Part shown: piece by piece, positions 44,756 through 54,364 of the stretch
How the letters are laid out: the number at the start of each line of letters is the position of its first letter
How positions within the stretch are numbered: position 1 is the stretch's first letter
Origin: Magnetofaba australis IT-1
GTDB taxonomy: Bacteria; Pseudomonadota; Magnetococcia; Magnetococcales; Magnetococcaceae
Direction: 5' to 3'
NCBI RefSeq assembly: GCF_002109495.1
Contig: NZ_LVJN01000015.1
Span: forward strand, 186,001 to 250,000
Length of the DNA: 64,000 nucleotides
Made by a program: the position numbers and the translations under genes
Notes under the pieces: generated by a model
The model's input: the letters and a program-made list of their open reading frames with translations, nothing else
What the model was told of the DNA's origin: nothing
The model's database searches: none

Positions 44756-45802
44756 ATGATGAACTGGACGCACACGGCTGGACGCATTGGGCGCAGCGGT
44801 TTCCCTCTGCTGATGGTGGGCGCTGTGCTGCTGTTGAGCGCGCCCCATATCGCCAACGCCGCGCCTGCCGCCATTCGCCTCAAAGGCTCGGAAATTCTGT
44901 TTGAAGTGGCGCTGTTGTGGTCGCGCGCCTATCAGGTCTCGGTGGCCAACAACAGCGGCGTGAGTGTGGAGGTGCAGGGCGGCGGCTCCGGCAATGGCAT
45001 CGCTGCGTTGATCAATGGCCATGTGGAGGTCGCCAGCACCAGCCGCCCCATGAAAAGTCGCGAAATCAGCCTCACCAATCGTCGTCTGCACCGCTCGCCG
45101 GTGGGCTATATCGTCGGTTGGGATGCGCTGTCGGTGATCGTGCACCCGGACAATCCATTGACCGGCATCTCCCTGGCGCAGCTGGAGGAGATTTTTGGCA
45201 AGGAGGGGCGGCAGATTCACTGGAGCGATCTGGGGGTGGAGGCGCCCGGTTGCGAAGGCGGGCGCGTGCGTCCGGTGACGCGCAAGAACACCGCTGGCGA
45301 ATTTGTCTTCTTCCGCCGCAGCCTGTTTGAGAACAAACGCCATATGCGGCGTGACCTGCGTTACTTCAAAACCCCCGAAGAGGTGGTCAGCAGCGTCGCC
45401 AACGACCCCTGCGCCATTGGTTATGCGGGCATGGCCCACGCCACCTCGCGGGTCAAACGGTTGTGCCTGGACCCCTGGCGCGGCGAGCAGTTCGCCGCCC
45501 GTGAAAGCGAAACCGGCGCCGCCCTGCAGGACACCAACGCCCGCGCCGCTACGCGCAAGGCCGACGCGGACCGCTGTATCTCCCCCACGGCGGACAATCT
45601 GCGGCGCCAGACCTATCCGCTGGTGCGCCCGCTCTACATGTACATGCTCAGTGACCCGGAACCGGCGGTCAGCGAGTTCATCGCCTGGGCGCGCGGCCCC
45701 GAGGGGCAGAGTATCCTGGAGCGTTATGGGCTGATTCCCATCGGTCATGGCGGCGCGCCGATCCCGGCCAACGGCGCAGAGCGTTCAGCCAACGACGACT
45801 AG
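44756..45802 (+). CDS. PstS-like phosphate-binding periplasmic protein
   Basis: The 348-residue protein has a signal peptide (PLLMVGAVLLLSAPHIANA) and the phosphate ABC-transporter binding fold: RLKGSEILFEVALLWSRAY, VEVQGGGSGNGIAALING with the anion loop, VASTSRPMKSREI, VIVHPDNPL and YPLVRPLYMYML. No pst permease or ATPase is adjacent; it could serve as a free-standing binding protein. The ATG at 44756 has a CAGGGGGA ribosome site three bases upstream. A DMT-type transporter gene follows 42 bp later. Confidence 0.85.
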   Translation: MMNWTHTAGRIGRSGFPLLMVGAVLLLSAPHIANAAPAAIRLKGSEILFEVALLWSRAYQVSVANNSGVSVEVQGGGSGNGIAALINGHVEVASTSRPMKSREISLTNRRLHRSPVGYIVGWDALSVIVHPDNPLTGISLAQLEEIFGKEGRQIHWSDLGVEAPGCEGGRVRPVTRKNTAGEFVFFRRSLFENKRHMRRDLRYFKTPEEVVSSVANDPCAIGYAGMAHATSRVKRLCLDPWRGEQFAARESETGAALQDTNARAATRKADADRCISPTADNLRRQTYPLVRPLYMYMLSDPEPAVSEFIAWARGPEGQSILERYGLIPIGHGGAPIPANGAERSANDD

Positions 45803-45844
45803 AGGCGCTGACGCGCTTCCTATTTTCCCGGCGGGTGCGCGGGC

Positions 45845-46708
45845 ATGTTGTGGCTCCTCTATGCGCTGCTCACGGCGCTGATCCATGCGGTCAAGGATCT
45901 GCTCTCCAAGCGCTTGACGCGCCAGGTCAACCCCTGGCTGCTGGCGTGGGCGCAGGAGCTGTTTGCGTTTCTCTTCATGCTGCCGCTGTTGGCGTGGATT
46001 CCCATGCCGCCGATTGGGCCGCTGTTCTGGCCCGCTGCGGTGGCCAGCGGTCTGCTGCTGTCGGCGGCGCTGGGCTTCTACGCCCGCGCTCTGCGTGACG
46101 CCGACCTGTCGTTGGCGGCGCCGATTCTGGCGTTTACGCCGCTGTTCATGCTGCTCACCAGCCCGCTGCTCATCGGCGAGGCGCCGACGCTGCTGGGGGC
46201 GGGGGGCATCGTGTTGATCGTGGCGGGCTCCTATCTGCTGAATATCGACCAGCGCCATCTGGGCCGGTGGGCGCCGTTGCAGGCGTTATGGACCCAGCCG
46301 GGCGCGCGCAGCATGCTGATTACGGCGTTTCTGTTCAGCTTTACCGCCAATATCGACCGTATTGGCATGCAAAACGGTTCGGCGCTGGCGTGGATGGTGG
46401 CGGTCACCGGCGTCACCGCTGCGCTGATGACGCCGCTGGCGTGGCTGCTGGCGCGGGACGATCTGGGGCAGGTGCGGCGCAATCTGCCCGCGCTGATTCG
46501 CCAGGGCGGATTGATGGCGGCGGTGATCCTGTTCCATATGCTGGCCATCGAAGCGGGGCTGGTCCCCTATGTGATCGCGGTCAAGCGCACCAGCGCGCTG
46601 ATGGCGGTGGCGCTGGGGGCGTGGCTGTTGGGCGAGAGCGGATTGCGGCGGCGCTTTGGCGGCGCGTTGATCATGTTCGCCGGGTTGTTGTTGATTGTGT
46701 TAGGGTGA
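45845..46708 (+). CDS. EamA/DMT-family transporter
   Basis: The 287-residue protein has ten hydrophobic segments and the internal duplication of EamA transporters; residues about 1-140 and 150-287 are the two halves. Landmarks are ALRDADLSLAAPILAFTPLF and AVKRTSALMAVALGAWLLGE, the typical end-of-half motifs. The substrate is unknown; this superfamily moves amino acids, sugars or metabolites. It is probably co-transcribed with the PstS-like gene. Confidence 0.88.
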   Translation: MLWLLYALLTALIHAVKDLLSKRLTRQVNPWLLAWAQELFAFLFMLPLLAWIPMPPIGPLFWPAAVASGLLLSAALGFYARALRDADLSLAAPILAFTPLFMLLTSPLLIGEAPTLLGAGGIVLIVAGSYLLNIDQRHLGRWAPLQALWTQPGARSMLITAFLFSFTANIDRIGMQNGSALAWMVAVTGVTAALMTPLAWLLARDDLGQVRRNLPALIRQGGLMAAVILFHMLAIEAGLVPYVIAVKRTSALMAVALGAWLLGESGLRRRFGGALIMFAGLLLIVLG

Positions 46709-46919
46709 AGCGCTCAAGGCGGCGAGGGGCGATTTTCATTGCCTTTGAAAAATCCTTTTTGCTACCTTTTGGCGTTCACAAAGAACTGCGCGCAGTGGCG
46801 CTCAGGCCGTTTTATGGCGTCCAAGACAGTTCATCGGGCTTGTTTTTCAACGGGTTCGACGCTCCAGCGCGGCTGGAGAAACGATTTTCCTATAATGTTT
46901 TGACTGGATGGAGGGAAGC

Positions 46920-47315
46920 ATGGCGGATCTTTTCGGCGACGAGTGGATGAAAAAATTCCAGGAAGAGTGGAACAAGGAGTCCGAGCTGTCCGACGCTCTG
47001 GCGAAAATCAATTTTAATTCCAACATCGGCTATGGCATCGATGGCGAAGACACGCCCCGTGGCGTGCTGGTGGTGGAAAACGGCAAGGCCACCATCGGCT
47101 GCGCCTACGACGGTCAGGAATTGAACTGGGATCTGCGCGCTTCCGAAGACAACTGGAACAAGTGGATCGCCAAAGGTCTGGGCATGATGGGTCTGGGCAT
47201 GGCCTACACCTCGCGTAAGCTCAAGTTCCAGGTCGGCGACTACGGCGCCATGATCAAGGATCCGCGTATGGCCGGTCCCTTCATCAAGAGCTTCACGGTG
47301 ATGGGTCGCGTCTAA
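46920..47315 (+). CDS. SCP2 sterol-binding-domain-like protein
   Basis: The 131-residue protein begins MADLFGDEWMKKFQEEWN and has the SCP2-type middle (IGYGIDGEDTPRGVLVVENG then DGQELNWDLRASED then NWNKWIAKGLGM). Members bind lipids or fatty acids in a hydrophobic pocket. GGAGGGA four bases upstream supports the ATG at 46920. It is a free-standing gene. A GC-rich hairpin (GGCGGGGC/GCCCCGCC, 47340-47361) follows without a T tract. Family assignment is from overall similarity and is moderately secure. Confidence 0.7.
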   Translation: MADLFGDEWMKKFQEEWNKESELSDALAKINFNSNIGYGIDGEDTPRGVLVVENGKATIGCAYDGQELNWDLRASEDNWNKWIAKGLGMMGLGMAYTSRKLKFQVGDYGAMIKDPRMAGPFIKSFTVMGRV

Positions 47316-47686
47316 TCGCGACGGCGGTTTCGGCTGTGGGCGGGGCGATTTCGGCCCCGCCCTTCGGCCAGAGTGGTGCAGTGCTTAAGCGTTTTTTTGA
47401 GCGATTTTTTGAGAAAAAACAGGCGTCTTTGCTAAAGTCCACGGGCCTGGGCGCCGAAACAATGCTCGAAGTCATGGTTTCGCCACCGTCACGGGTGAGC
47501 GAATCCGGCTTGCAACGGGGAGGTCACAACCACCCCCCGTCGCTTCACCGACCTGGAAAACCAGGCGGCTATAATATGCAGAGCGGACAGATAAGTTCGC
47601 CGAGACTTTCTTTAAGCCGGGAGCCCGATACGTCCAGTCGCAGAACGCAGGATGCGTCTGTCTGGCACTAGTTGAGGGATAGTTCC
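47316..47686. other. Intergenic gap before the RND/sulfur-globule gene run
   Basis: About 370 bp without a gene. It has a GC hairpin at 47340-47361, a GACGGGG-type inverted repeat near 47510-47540, a CCTGG/CCAGG hairpin at 47552-47565 and a TATAAT at 47570, which may be the -10 of the downstream operon (no good -35 seen). Confidence 0.4.
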
Positions 47687-48853
47687 ATGTCGAACATGCG
47701 TCTTTCCATGACCATGGGGGCTCTGCTGGCGGGAAGCCTGGCGTTGCCTCCCGCCGCTATGGCGCAACCAATGGCCGCACAGCAGTACATCACCGTGCGC
47801 TCCGAGCCCATTGGCGCCAGCACCAAGCTGGGCGGCACTGTGGAGCCGCTCAAGGAGGTCTCGTTCGCCGCCCAGGCGCCGGGACGGATCTCCTTCATCG
47901 CCGGTGTGGAGGGGGACTACCACCCCAAAGACACCGTGCTGGTCTCCCTCAACGATGACAGCCTCAAAGCCAAGTGGCGCGCCGCCTATGCGGAGTTCGT
48001 CAACGCCGAGGCCGGCGTCGGCGACGCCAAGGTGCAATACACCCGCGAGATCTACTCCGGCTCGGCGATGGAGTCCGAGAACACCGGCATGGCGATCCCC
48101 AAGATGTTCGATCGCTACATGACCCGGCCCTTCTCCGACATGATCGGCGCCGACAATCCCAAAGTCGCCCGCTGGGCCAACGTGCGCTCCCAAGGCGCCC
48201 GCATCCAGCAGGCCCAGGCGCGGTTGGAACAGGCCCGCGCTGCGCTGCAGGAGTTGCGCGCCTCATTACGCGACACCAAGTCCATCGCCCCGTTTGACGG
48301 TGTGATCGTGCGCAAGCACATCGAGGTGGGCGACACCGTGCAGCCGGGCATGCCCCTGCTGGAGTTCGCCGACACCCGCAATCTACAGATCAAAGTGGAC
48401 GTGCCGGCGCGTCTGATGCCGGGCGTCAAGCAGGGCATGTCGATCCCCGCCAAGCTGGATGTGGGCGACGCCCAGATCGAGACCCGCGTGGCGCAGATCT
48501 TCCCCATGGCCGACCCCCAGCGCCACACCGTGACGGTGAAGCTGGCGGTGCCGCCCAACGTGCCGGGCGGTCCGGGCATGTACGCCGAAGTCTCCATTCC
48601 CGACGTCACCAGCCCGGTGGAACAACTGCCGGTGATCCCCAAAACCGCGGTATTGTGGCGCGGCTCCCTGCCGGCGGTGACGGTGCTCGGCTCCAGCGGT
48701 CAACCGGAGTTGCGCATGATTCGCCTGGGCGGCTTCGTCAACAACAACGCCGTGAGCGTGCTCTCCGGCCTGTCGCCGGGGGATCGCATCCTGGCCAACG
48801 CCGTGGCCGCCCCCACCGGAGTGTGGAATCCGGCGGCGCAAGCGGCGCAGTAA
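47687..48853 (+). CDS. RND efflux membrane-fusion protein
   Basis: The 388-residue protein has a signal peptide ending PAAMA, a biotinyl-lipoyl-like segment (ISFIAGVEGDYHPKDTVLVS then DTKSIAPFDGVIVRKHIEVG), a helical hairpin (about 90-205; RIQQAQARLEQARAALQELR) and a beta barrel (ADTRNLQIKVDVPARLMPGV). This is the HlyD/AcrA type that bridges an RND permease to an outer-membrane channel. GAGGGAT precedes the ATG. The RND gene follows after a hairpin. No TolC-type gene is in the window. Confidence 0.9.
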   Translation: MSNMRLSMTMGALLAGSLALPPAAMAQPMAAQQYITVRSEPIGASTKLGGTVEPLKEVSFAAQAPGRISFIAGVEGDYHPKDTVLVSLNDDSLKAKWRAAYAEFVNAEAGVGDAKVQYTREIYSGSAMESENTGMAIPKMFDRYMTRPFSDMIGADNPKVARWANVRSQGARIQQAQARLEQARAALQELRASLRDTKSIAPFDGVIVRKHIEVGDTVQPGMPLLEFADTRNLQIKVDVPARLMPGVKQGMSIPAKLDVGDAQIETRVAQIFPMADPQRHTVTVKLAVPPNVPGGPGMYAEVSIPDVTSPVEQLPVIPKTAVLWRGSLPAVTVLGSSGQPELRMIRLGGFVNNNAVSVLSGLSPGDRILANAVAAPTGVWNPAAQAAQ

Positions 48854-48871
48854 CAGACCCTCGTTGTCGCG

Positions 48872-48903
48872 CGCCATGCGAAGCCCCGTTGCTTCGCATG
48901 GCG
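48872..48903 (+). promoter_or_regulatory. Strong hairpin between fusion-protein and RND genes
   Basis: CGCCATGCGAAGC and GCTTCGCATGGCG form a perfect 13-bp stem with loop CCCGTT. No T run follows, so it is more likely an mRNA stabiliser, processing site or partial attenuator that sets the ratio of the two genes than a terminator. Confidence 0.6.
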
Positions 48904-48982
48904 TTTCGCGTGTCGCGCGCGGCCTGGGCGCAGCGCGAGGCGGCAACGGCTTCTTGAAGTCACAACAAGTTGGAACAACGGC

Positions 48983-51900
48983 ATGAATGCTGACAAAGCG
49001 GACCATTCCAAGCACGAAGCGGGCTCTTCCGGGAAAGAGCGCAACCTCGGCATCGCCGGCGGTATGGCCAAAGCGTTTATCCATTCGCCGCTCTCGCCGC
49101 TGTTCCTGGCGGCCTGCCTGGCCATGGGCATTATGGGCTTGGTCCTGACCCCGCGTCAGGAGGATCCCCAGATCTCGGTGCCCATGGTGGACATCATGGT
49201 GCAGTTCGAAGGCGCCTCCTCCAACGAGGTGGCGCTAAAGGTGGCTGAGCCCCTCGAGCGCATCATGAGCGAGATGACTGGCGTGAAGCACGTCTACTCG
49301 GCCTCCAAGCGCGGCATGGCGCTGGTGACCGTGCAGTTCGTGGTGGGCGAGGATCTCGAAGAGTCCCTGGTCAAGCTGTATGACCGCCTGCAGTCCAACA
49401 TGGACAAGATTCCTCCCGGAGTCTCCAAGCCTTTGGTCAAACCCAAGGCGGTGGACGACACCCCGGTGGTGACCCTCACCTTGTGGTCCGATGGTTTGGA
49501 TGACGCCTCTTTGCGCATCCTCTCCATGGATGTGTTGCAGCAGCTCAAAGAGGTGCCCAAGACCAGCCAGGGCTTCGTGGTGGGCGGCCGCAGCGAACAG
49601 GTGCGCGTGGAGGTGTTCCCCGAGCGTCTGGCCGGTTACGGCGTCACCCTGGATCAGATCGCCCAGACCATCAGCGCCGCCAACAGCGAAAAGGGCATCG
49701 GCAGCGTGGAGTCCGGCAACACCGGCTTCCAGGTCTACACCGGCGCCTTCCTGCAAAGCGCGGAAGATATCAAACGTCTGGTGGTGGGCTCCCGCGGCGG
49801 CATTCCCGTCTATGTGAGCGATGTGGCGCGGGTCTTCTCCGGCCCTGAAGAGACCAAGCAGATGGTCACCTACACCACCGGCCGCGCGTTGCAGGATCAG
49901 CAGATCGCCAAAGCCCATGGCGCGCCGGCGGTGACTATCGCCGTGGCCAAGAAGAAGGGCTCCAACGGCGTCTCCGTGGCCAATGAGATCCTCGCCAAGG
50001 TCGAGGAGATGAAGGGCTCGCTGATCCCTGACAACGTGCATGTTGAAGTGACCCGTAACTACGGCGCCACCGCCAACGAGAAGGTCAACGAGCTGCTGTT
50101 CAAACTCTTCGTCGCCACCATGGCGGTGACCTTCCTGGTGTGGTTCTCGCTGGGATTGCGTCCGGCCATCGTCACCCTGGTGGTGATCCCGGTGGTGATC
50201 CTGATGACGGTGTTTGCCGCGCTGTTGATGGGCTTCACCATCGACCGGGTGTCGCTGTTTGCGTTGATCTTCTCCATCGGCATTCTGGTGGACGACGCCA
50301 TCGTGGTGGTGGAGAACATCTATCGCCGCTGGCTGCTGGATGGCTCCTCCGACGAGGGCATCTCGGTGGACGCCGTGCGTGAGGTGGGCAACCCCACCAT
50401 CCTGGCCACCTTTACCGTGATCGCCGCGCTGCTGCCCATGGGCTTCGTCTCCGGCATGATGGGCCCCTATATGGCCCCCATCCCGGCGCTGGGCTCGGTG
50501 GCGATGCTGTTCTCCCTGTTCGCCGCCTTCATCTTCACCCCCTGGCTGGCGCAGAAGATCAAACCCTCCATGATGAACCTGGAGCGCTACGAGCGTAAAG
50601 AGCACGCCCAGGTGCAGAAGCTCGACCGCTTCTACCACAAGCTGCTGCCGCCGCTCATCGATAGCAAAGTCCGGGGCTTCACCTTCCTGGGTGGTTTGGT
50701 GGCAGTCTTCTTCGCTTGCTGCGCGCTGTTCTACACCACCAGCGTGACGGTGAAGATTCTGCCGTTGGACAATAAGCCCGAGTTCAACGTGGTGATCAAT
50801 ATGCCCGAGGGCACCGCGCTGCCCAAGACCGCCAACGTGGCTCAGCAGATCACCCGCGCCATCTACGACAATGTGGCTGAAGTGACCGCGATGCAGACCT
50901 ATACCGGCACCGCCTCGCCGTTCAACTTCAACGGTCTGGTGCGCCACTACTACATGCGCAGCGAGTCGTGGCAGGCGGATATCCAAGTTCAGCTCAAGCA
51001 CAAGAGCGAGCGCGAGCGCACCAGCCACGACATCGCCGTGGCGGTGCGGAAGCTGATCACCCCCATGGCGCAGCAGATGGGCGCCAAGGTGCAGGTGGTG
51101 GAGATGCCTCCGGGGCCGCCGGTGCTGCAGTCGGTGGTGGCCGAAGTGACCGGTCCCACCGCCGAGTCGCGGCGTCAGTTGGCCAAAGACATGACCGCCA
51201 TGTTCGAGCGCTCCGAGTCCATCGTCGATGTGGATAACTATCTGGAGGAGCCCTACGACATCTGGCGCTTCGAGGTGGATACCGAAAAGGCGGTGCGTCG
51301 CGGCATCTCCGTGGATGACATCAACCGCAACCTGGGCATGGCCATGGGCGGTTTCAAACTGGGCGACATCAAACGCGGCCTGGTGCTGGAGCCTACCTAC
51401 ATCGTGCTGCAGGTGCCGCTGGAGAAGCGTTCCCAGATCACCAGCCTGGGCGATCTGCCCATCGCCTCCCAAAGCGGCGTGATGACCCCGCTGCGTGAGC
51501 TGGGCCGCTTTGTGCGCGACCGTCAGGATCCGGTGATCTACCACAAGGATCTGCGTCCGGTGGAGTATGTCACCGGCGAGGTGACCGGGCGTCTGGACGC
51601 CCCCATCTACGGCATGTTCGATGTGGAGGAGATGCTGGCCAGCTACACCGCCCCCGATGGCGTGAAGATCGCCGGCGAGTATCTGGGGCCGCCGGAAACC
51701 TACTCGGTCTCCGGCTTCGAGTGGACCGGCGAGTGGACCGTCACCTATGAGACCTTCCGCGACATGGGCATCGCCTTTGGCGTGGCGCTGATCCTCATCT
51801 ACATGCTGGTGGTGTGGGAGTTCGGCAACTTCACGCTGCCCGCCATCATCATGGCGCCGATTCCGCTGACCCTGGTGGGGATCATCCCCGGCCACTGGTT

Positions 51901-52840
51901 GATGGACGCCAAATTCACCGCCACCTCGATGATTGGCTTTATCGCCCTGGCGGGGATCATCGTGCGCAACTCGATTCTGCTGGTGGACTTCTCCCAGCAG
52001 GAGATTCTGGCGGGCTCCTCGGTGCGTGAGGCGGTGATGCGCGCGTGCAAAGCGAGGACGCGTCCCATCATGATCACCGCGCTGGCGCTGGTGGCCGGTT
52101 CGTCGGTGATTCTGTCGGACTTCATCTTCCAAGGCATGGCCATCTCCCTGCTGGCGGGGGCGTTGATCTCCACCCTGCTGACGCTGGTGGTGATTCCGCT
52201 GGGCTGCATCAGCGCCGAATCCGCCTTCAAGAAGCCCAAGCCGTGTGATCAGCATGCGGCGAAGGTGAGCGAAGACGAAGAGGCGGAGCTTCTGGAGACT
52301 GTGGATTCCGCCGAAGAGGAGGCCGAGCAGGCGCTGGCCGACGCGGAGATGGAGAGCTACGCTTCATTGGAAACAGCGGATGTGGCCCCGCAAGCGGCGG
52401 CCAAGCCGGAAGCCAAGGCTGCGTCGACGCCGGAGCCGGTGGAAGCCAAGCCGAAGCCTGCAGCGAAAGTGGAGACCAAGCCCGAACTGGAACCAGAGCC
52501 TGTCGTTGAGCCAGAGCCGGTGGTTGAGTCGGAACCGGAATCGGAGCCCGAGGCCAAGCCTGCGCCGGAGGTGAAAGCGGCGCCCGCGCCCAAGAAGGCC
52601 GCGCCCGCCAAGAAGCCGACTGTGGCCAAGAAAGCGGCGCCGCGTAAGCGACCGGCGCGCAAACCGACGGCCAAAGCCGTTGCCGGGCAGGAGCCCAGCG
52701 ATCCGGCCGTGCCGGAGCCGGTGAAGCCGGAGTCTGATGCGGCCAAGGGTGCGGACAAGCCCGCCTCGGGGCGCGGCAAGTCGCGTCGCGGCATCCGCTT
52801 GAAAACCCGCTCCCGCTCCCGTTTGCCCAGCGCGCGATAA
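48983..52840 (+). CDS. RND efflux permease with a histone-like C-terminal tail
   Basis: The 1285-residue protein is an AcrB-like RND pump in its first 1080 residues: IHSPLSPLFLAACLAMGIMG (TM1), periplasmic domains, the proton-relay GILVDDAIVVVENIYRR with Asp-Asp in TM4, and FIALAGIIVRNSILLVDFSQ in TM10-11. It is followed by about 200 residues rich in Glu, Pro, Ala and Lys. The tail is first acidic (EDEEAELLETVDSAEEE), then has EPEP repeats, then a Lys/Ala-rich part (APKKAAPAKKPTVAKKAAPR) like histone H1, ending in RSRSRLPSAR. Such a tail is not part of known RND pumps. It belongs with the fusion-protein gene upstream. Confidence 0.88.
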   Translation: MNADKADHSKHEAGSSGKERNLGIAGGMAKAFIHSPLSPLFLAACLAMGIMGLVLTPRQEDPQISVPMVDIMVQFEGASSNEVALKVAEPLERIMSEMTGVKHVYSASKRGMALVTVQFVVGEDLEESLVKLYDRLQSNMDKIPPGVSKPLVKPKAVDDTPVVTLTLWSDGLDDASLRILSMDVLQQLKEVPKTSQGFVVGGRSEQVRVEVFPERLAGYGVTLDQIAQTISAANSEKGIGSVESGNTGFQVYTGAFLQSAEDIKRLVVGSRGGIPVYVSDVARVFSGPEETKQMVTYTTGRALQDQQIAKAHGAPAVTIAVAKKKGSNGVSVANEILAKVEEMKGSLIPDNVHVEVTRNYGATANEKVNELLFKLFVATMAVTFLVWFSLGLRPAIVTLVVIPVVILMTVFAALLMGFTIDRVSLFALIFSIGILVDDAIVVVENIYRRWLLDGSSDEGISVDAVREVGNPTILATFTVIAALLPMGFVSGMMGPYMAPIPALGSVAMLFSLFAAFIFTPWLAQKIKPSMMNLERYERKEHAQVQKLDRFYHKLLPPLIDSKVRGFTFLGGLVAVFFACCALFYTTSVTVKILPLDNKPEFNVVINMPEGTALPKTANVAQQITRAIYDNVAEVTAMQTYTGTASPFNFNGLVRHYYMRSESWQADIQVQLKHKSERERTSHDIAVAVRKLITPMAQQMGAKVQVVEMPPGPPVLQSVVAEVTGPTAESRRQLAKDMTAMFERSESIVDVDNYLEEPYDIWRFEVDTEKAVRRGISVDDINRNLGMAMGGFKLGDIKRGLVLEPTYIVLQVPLEKRSQITSLGDLPIASQSGVMTPLRELGRFVRDRQDPVIYHKDLRPVEYVTGEVTGRLDAPIYGMFDVEEMLASYTAPDGVKIAGEYLGPPETYSVSGFEWTGEWTVTYETFRDMGIAFGVALILIYMLVVWEFGNFTLPAIIMAPIPLTLVGIIPGHWLMDAKFTATSMIGFIALAGIIVRNSILLVDFSQQEILAGSSVREAVMRACKARTRPIMITALALVAGSSVILSDFIFQGMAISLLAGALISTLLTLVVIPLGCISAESAFKKPKPCDQHAAKVSEDEEAELLETVDSAEEEAEQALADAEMESYASLETADVAPQAAAKPEAKAASTPEPVEAKPKPAAKVETKPELEPEPVVEPEPVVESEPESEPEAKPAPEVKAAPAPKKAAPAKKPTVAKKAAPRKRPARKPTAKAVAGQEPSDPAVPEPVKPESDAAKGADKPASGRGKSRRGIRLKTRSRSRLPSAR

Positions 52841-52860
52841 AAGGACCAGGAGGGTCGGCA

Positions 52861-53721
52861 ATGGTGATGCGTAACAAACGATGGAAACGCGCGGCGACGG
52901 CTGTGAGCTTCGGCGCATTGTGGCTCGGCGCGCTGGGTTCGGCGCAGGCGCAGGGGAGTTCGGCCTGGCCCTATAACGCCGATTGGTCCAATGTTTGGAA
53001 TGGCGGCGAGCAGAACCGCGCGCGCTCTGGCGGCGGCTACAATAGCGGCGGCCAATACGGCGGCGCGCAGTATGGCGGCGGTCAATATGGCGGCGGCTAC
53101 GCCGCGCCGCGTGGTTCGTATGGCGGCGCGCCCTACTCTGGCGGACAGGCGCCCGCCGCTTATGGCGACCCGGGCGGTTGGCAAGCGCCCAGCCCCTATC
53201 CCGAGCCGCCCTCGTTTGGCTATTACCCCGGTCAGCCCCGCCCAGGACAGGGCTATGGCGGCTATGCGCCCGGTTACGCCAACGCCCCGCAGCAACAGCC
53301 TGCAGGGCGTGACTATCAGCCCAACTACGCGCCGCCCGCCGCCGGGCAGTATGGCGGCGGTATGGGGCCCGCGAATAGGGGGCAGCAGGGCATGGGTCAG
53401 CAGGGCATGGGTCAGGGCGGCATGAACGCTTATGGCGGCGTACGCGGCGGCGGTCAGTTTGACGCCCAAAGCGGCGCCCAGGGCGGCGAGGGTTTCCATC
53501 CCACCGCCGAACCGCCGCGTTTTGGCTTCTATCCCAATGAACACCCGGCGGCGCGCGCCGCCAATGGTCGTGGCGGCTGGCAAGGGCAGTCATCGCAGCC
53601 GCCGCAAGCCAAACCGGCGACCCCCAACGCCGCAGGTTGGTTCCTGTGGCCGCAAGGTTATGAGCCGCCCCAAGACGACGCCCCCAGCGGCGCGCGGGAT
53701 ATGGGCCGGACAGGACAGTGA
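52861..53721 (+). CDS. Secreted Gly/Tyr/Gln-rich protein
   Basis: The 286-residue protein has a signal peptide (SFGALWLGALGSAQAQ) and then tandem GGQYGGAQYGGGQYGGGY repeats, PYPEPPSFGYYPGQPRP and a GFHPTAEPPRFGFYPN motif near residue 220. No enzymatic motif is present. It follows the RND gene after 20 bp with AGGAGG before its ATG. Together with the next four genes it makes up a set of low-complexity envelope proteins. A role in an extracytoplasmic matrix or sulfur-globule coat is inferred. Confidence 0.65.
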   Translation: MVMRNKRWKRAATAVSFGALWLGALGSAQAQGSSAWPYNADWSNVWNGGEQNRARSGGGYNSGGQYGGAQYGGGQYGGGYAAPRGSYGGAPYSGGQAPAAYGDPGGWQAPSPYPEPPSFGYYPGQPRPGQGYGGYAPGYANAPQQQPAGRDYQPNYAPPAAGQYGGGMGPANRGQQGMGQQGMGQGGMNAYGGVRGGGQFDAQSGAQGGEGFHPTAEPPRFGFYPNEHPAARAANGRGGWQGQSSQPPQAKPATPNAAGWFLWPQGYEPPQDDAPSGARDMGRTGQ

Positions 53722-53744
53722 CCCCAATGCGAGGAGAGCGCCAG

Positions 53745-54359
53745 ATGCCAGACGGATTCCGATGCCTGATCGGCGCTGCGCTGTCGCTCGGTCTGTGTGC
53801 AGCCAGCGCGGCGCAGGCGCAAGGCCTCACCTATGACGCCTGGAACGCCGGCCCCGTCAACGCGGCGCCCAAGCATCAACCCGGTGTGCCGATGGGCTAT
53901 GGCAACGCCCCGGGCGTCGCCCCTTCCGCTGGAGTGGCGGCGGCCCCCATCGGCAACCCTTGGCGCTGGGCGGGCGGCGGCTATCGTCCCCAGACAGCGC
54001 CCTCCATGACGCAACCGGGCGCAACCTATTCCACTCCGAACGCGCCGAGCAGCAACGCGCCGTTTCAATTCCGGCCGTGGGGCAATGTACCGTTCCGCCA
54101 GGGGGTAGCGCTGACAACAGAGCCTGCGCAAATCTCGCCCAACCGCGTCAATCCCTGGTCTAAACCCACTTCTCCCACCCCTTATAGCGGCGGTTGGGGG
54201 CAAACAACGCCCTATCAGAGCGCGCCATATCAGAATAACGGCAGTGGTTGGAGCGGCAATGGCTATATGCCGGGCGGCTATGGTCAATCGGCCCAGCCGG
54301 TCAATCCCTGGAGCCTGGAAGGCGGCCCCGCGGGCGCGGCGCCTGCGCGCCACTGGTGA
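53745..54359 (+). CDS. Secreted Pro/Asn/Gly-rich protein
   Basis: The 204-residue protein has a signal peptide (LIGAALSLGLCAASAAQAQ) and a low-complexity body rich in Pro, Gln, Asn and Gly, with repeated NPWRWAGGG, PFQFRPWGNVPF and NPWSKPTSPTPYSGGWGQ segments; NPW recurs three times. GAGGAGA upstream supports MPDGFRC as start. It is not related at sequence level to its neighbours apart from composition. Unknown function. Confidence 0.62.
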   Translation: MPDGFRCLIGAALSLGLCAASAAQAQGLTYDAWNAGPVNAAPKHQPGVPMGYGNAPGVAPSAGVAAAPIGNPWRWAGGGYRPQTAPSMTQPGATYSTPNAPSSNAPFQFRPWGNVPFRQGVALTTEPAQISPNRVNPWSKPTSPTPYSGGWGQTTPYQSAPYQNNGSGWSGNGYMPGGYGQSAQPVNPWSLEGGPAGAAPARHW

Positions 54360-54364
54360 AGCCC

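Noticed and set aside
49235-52255. A 1006-codon open frame on the minus strand opposite the first RND pump
   Set aside because: It is His/Gln/Gly-rich, has no known domain and lies wholly antisense to a well-supported pump gene. High GC produces long antisense frames.
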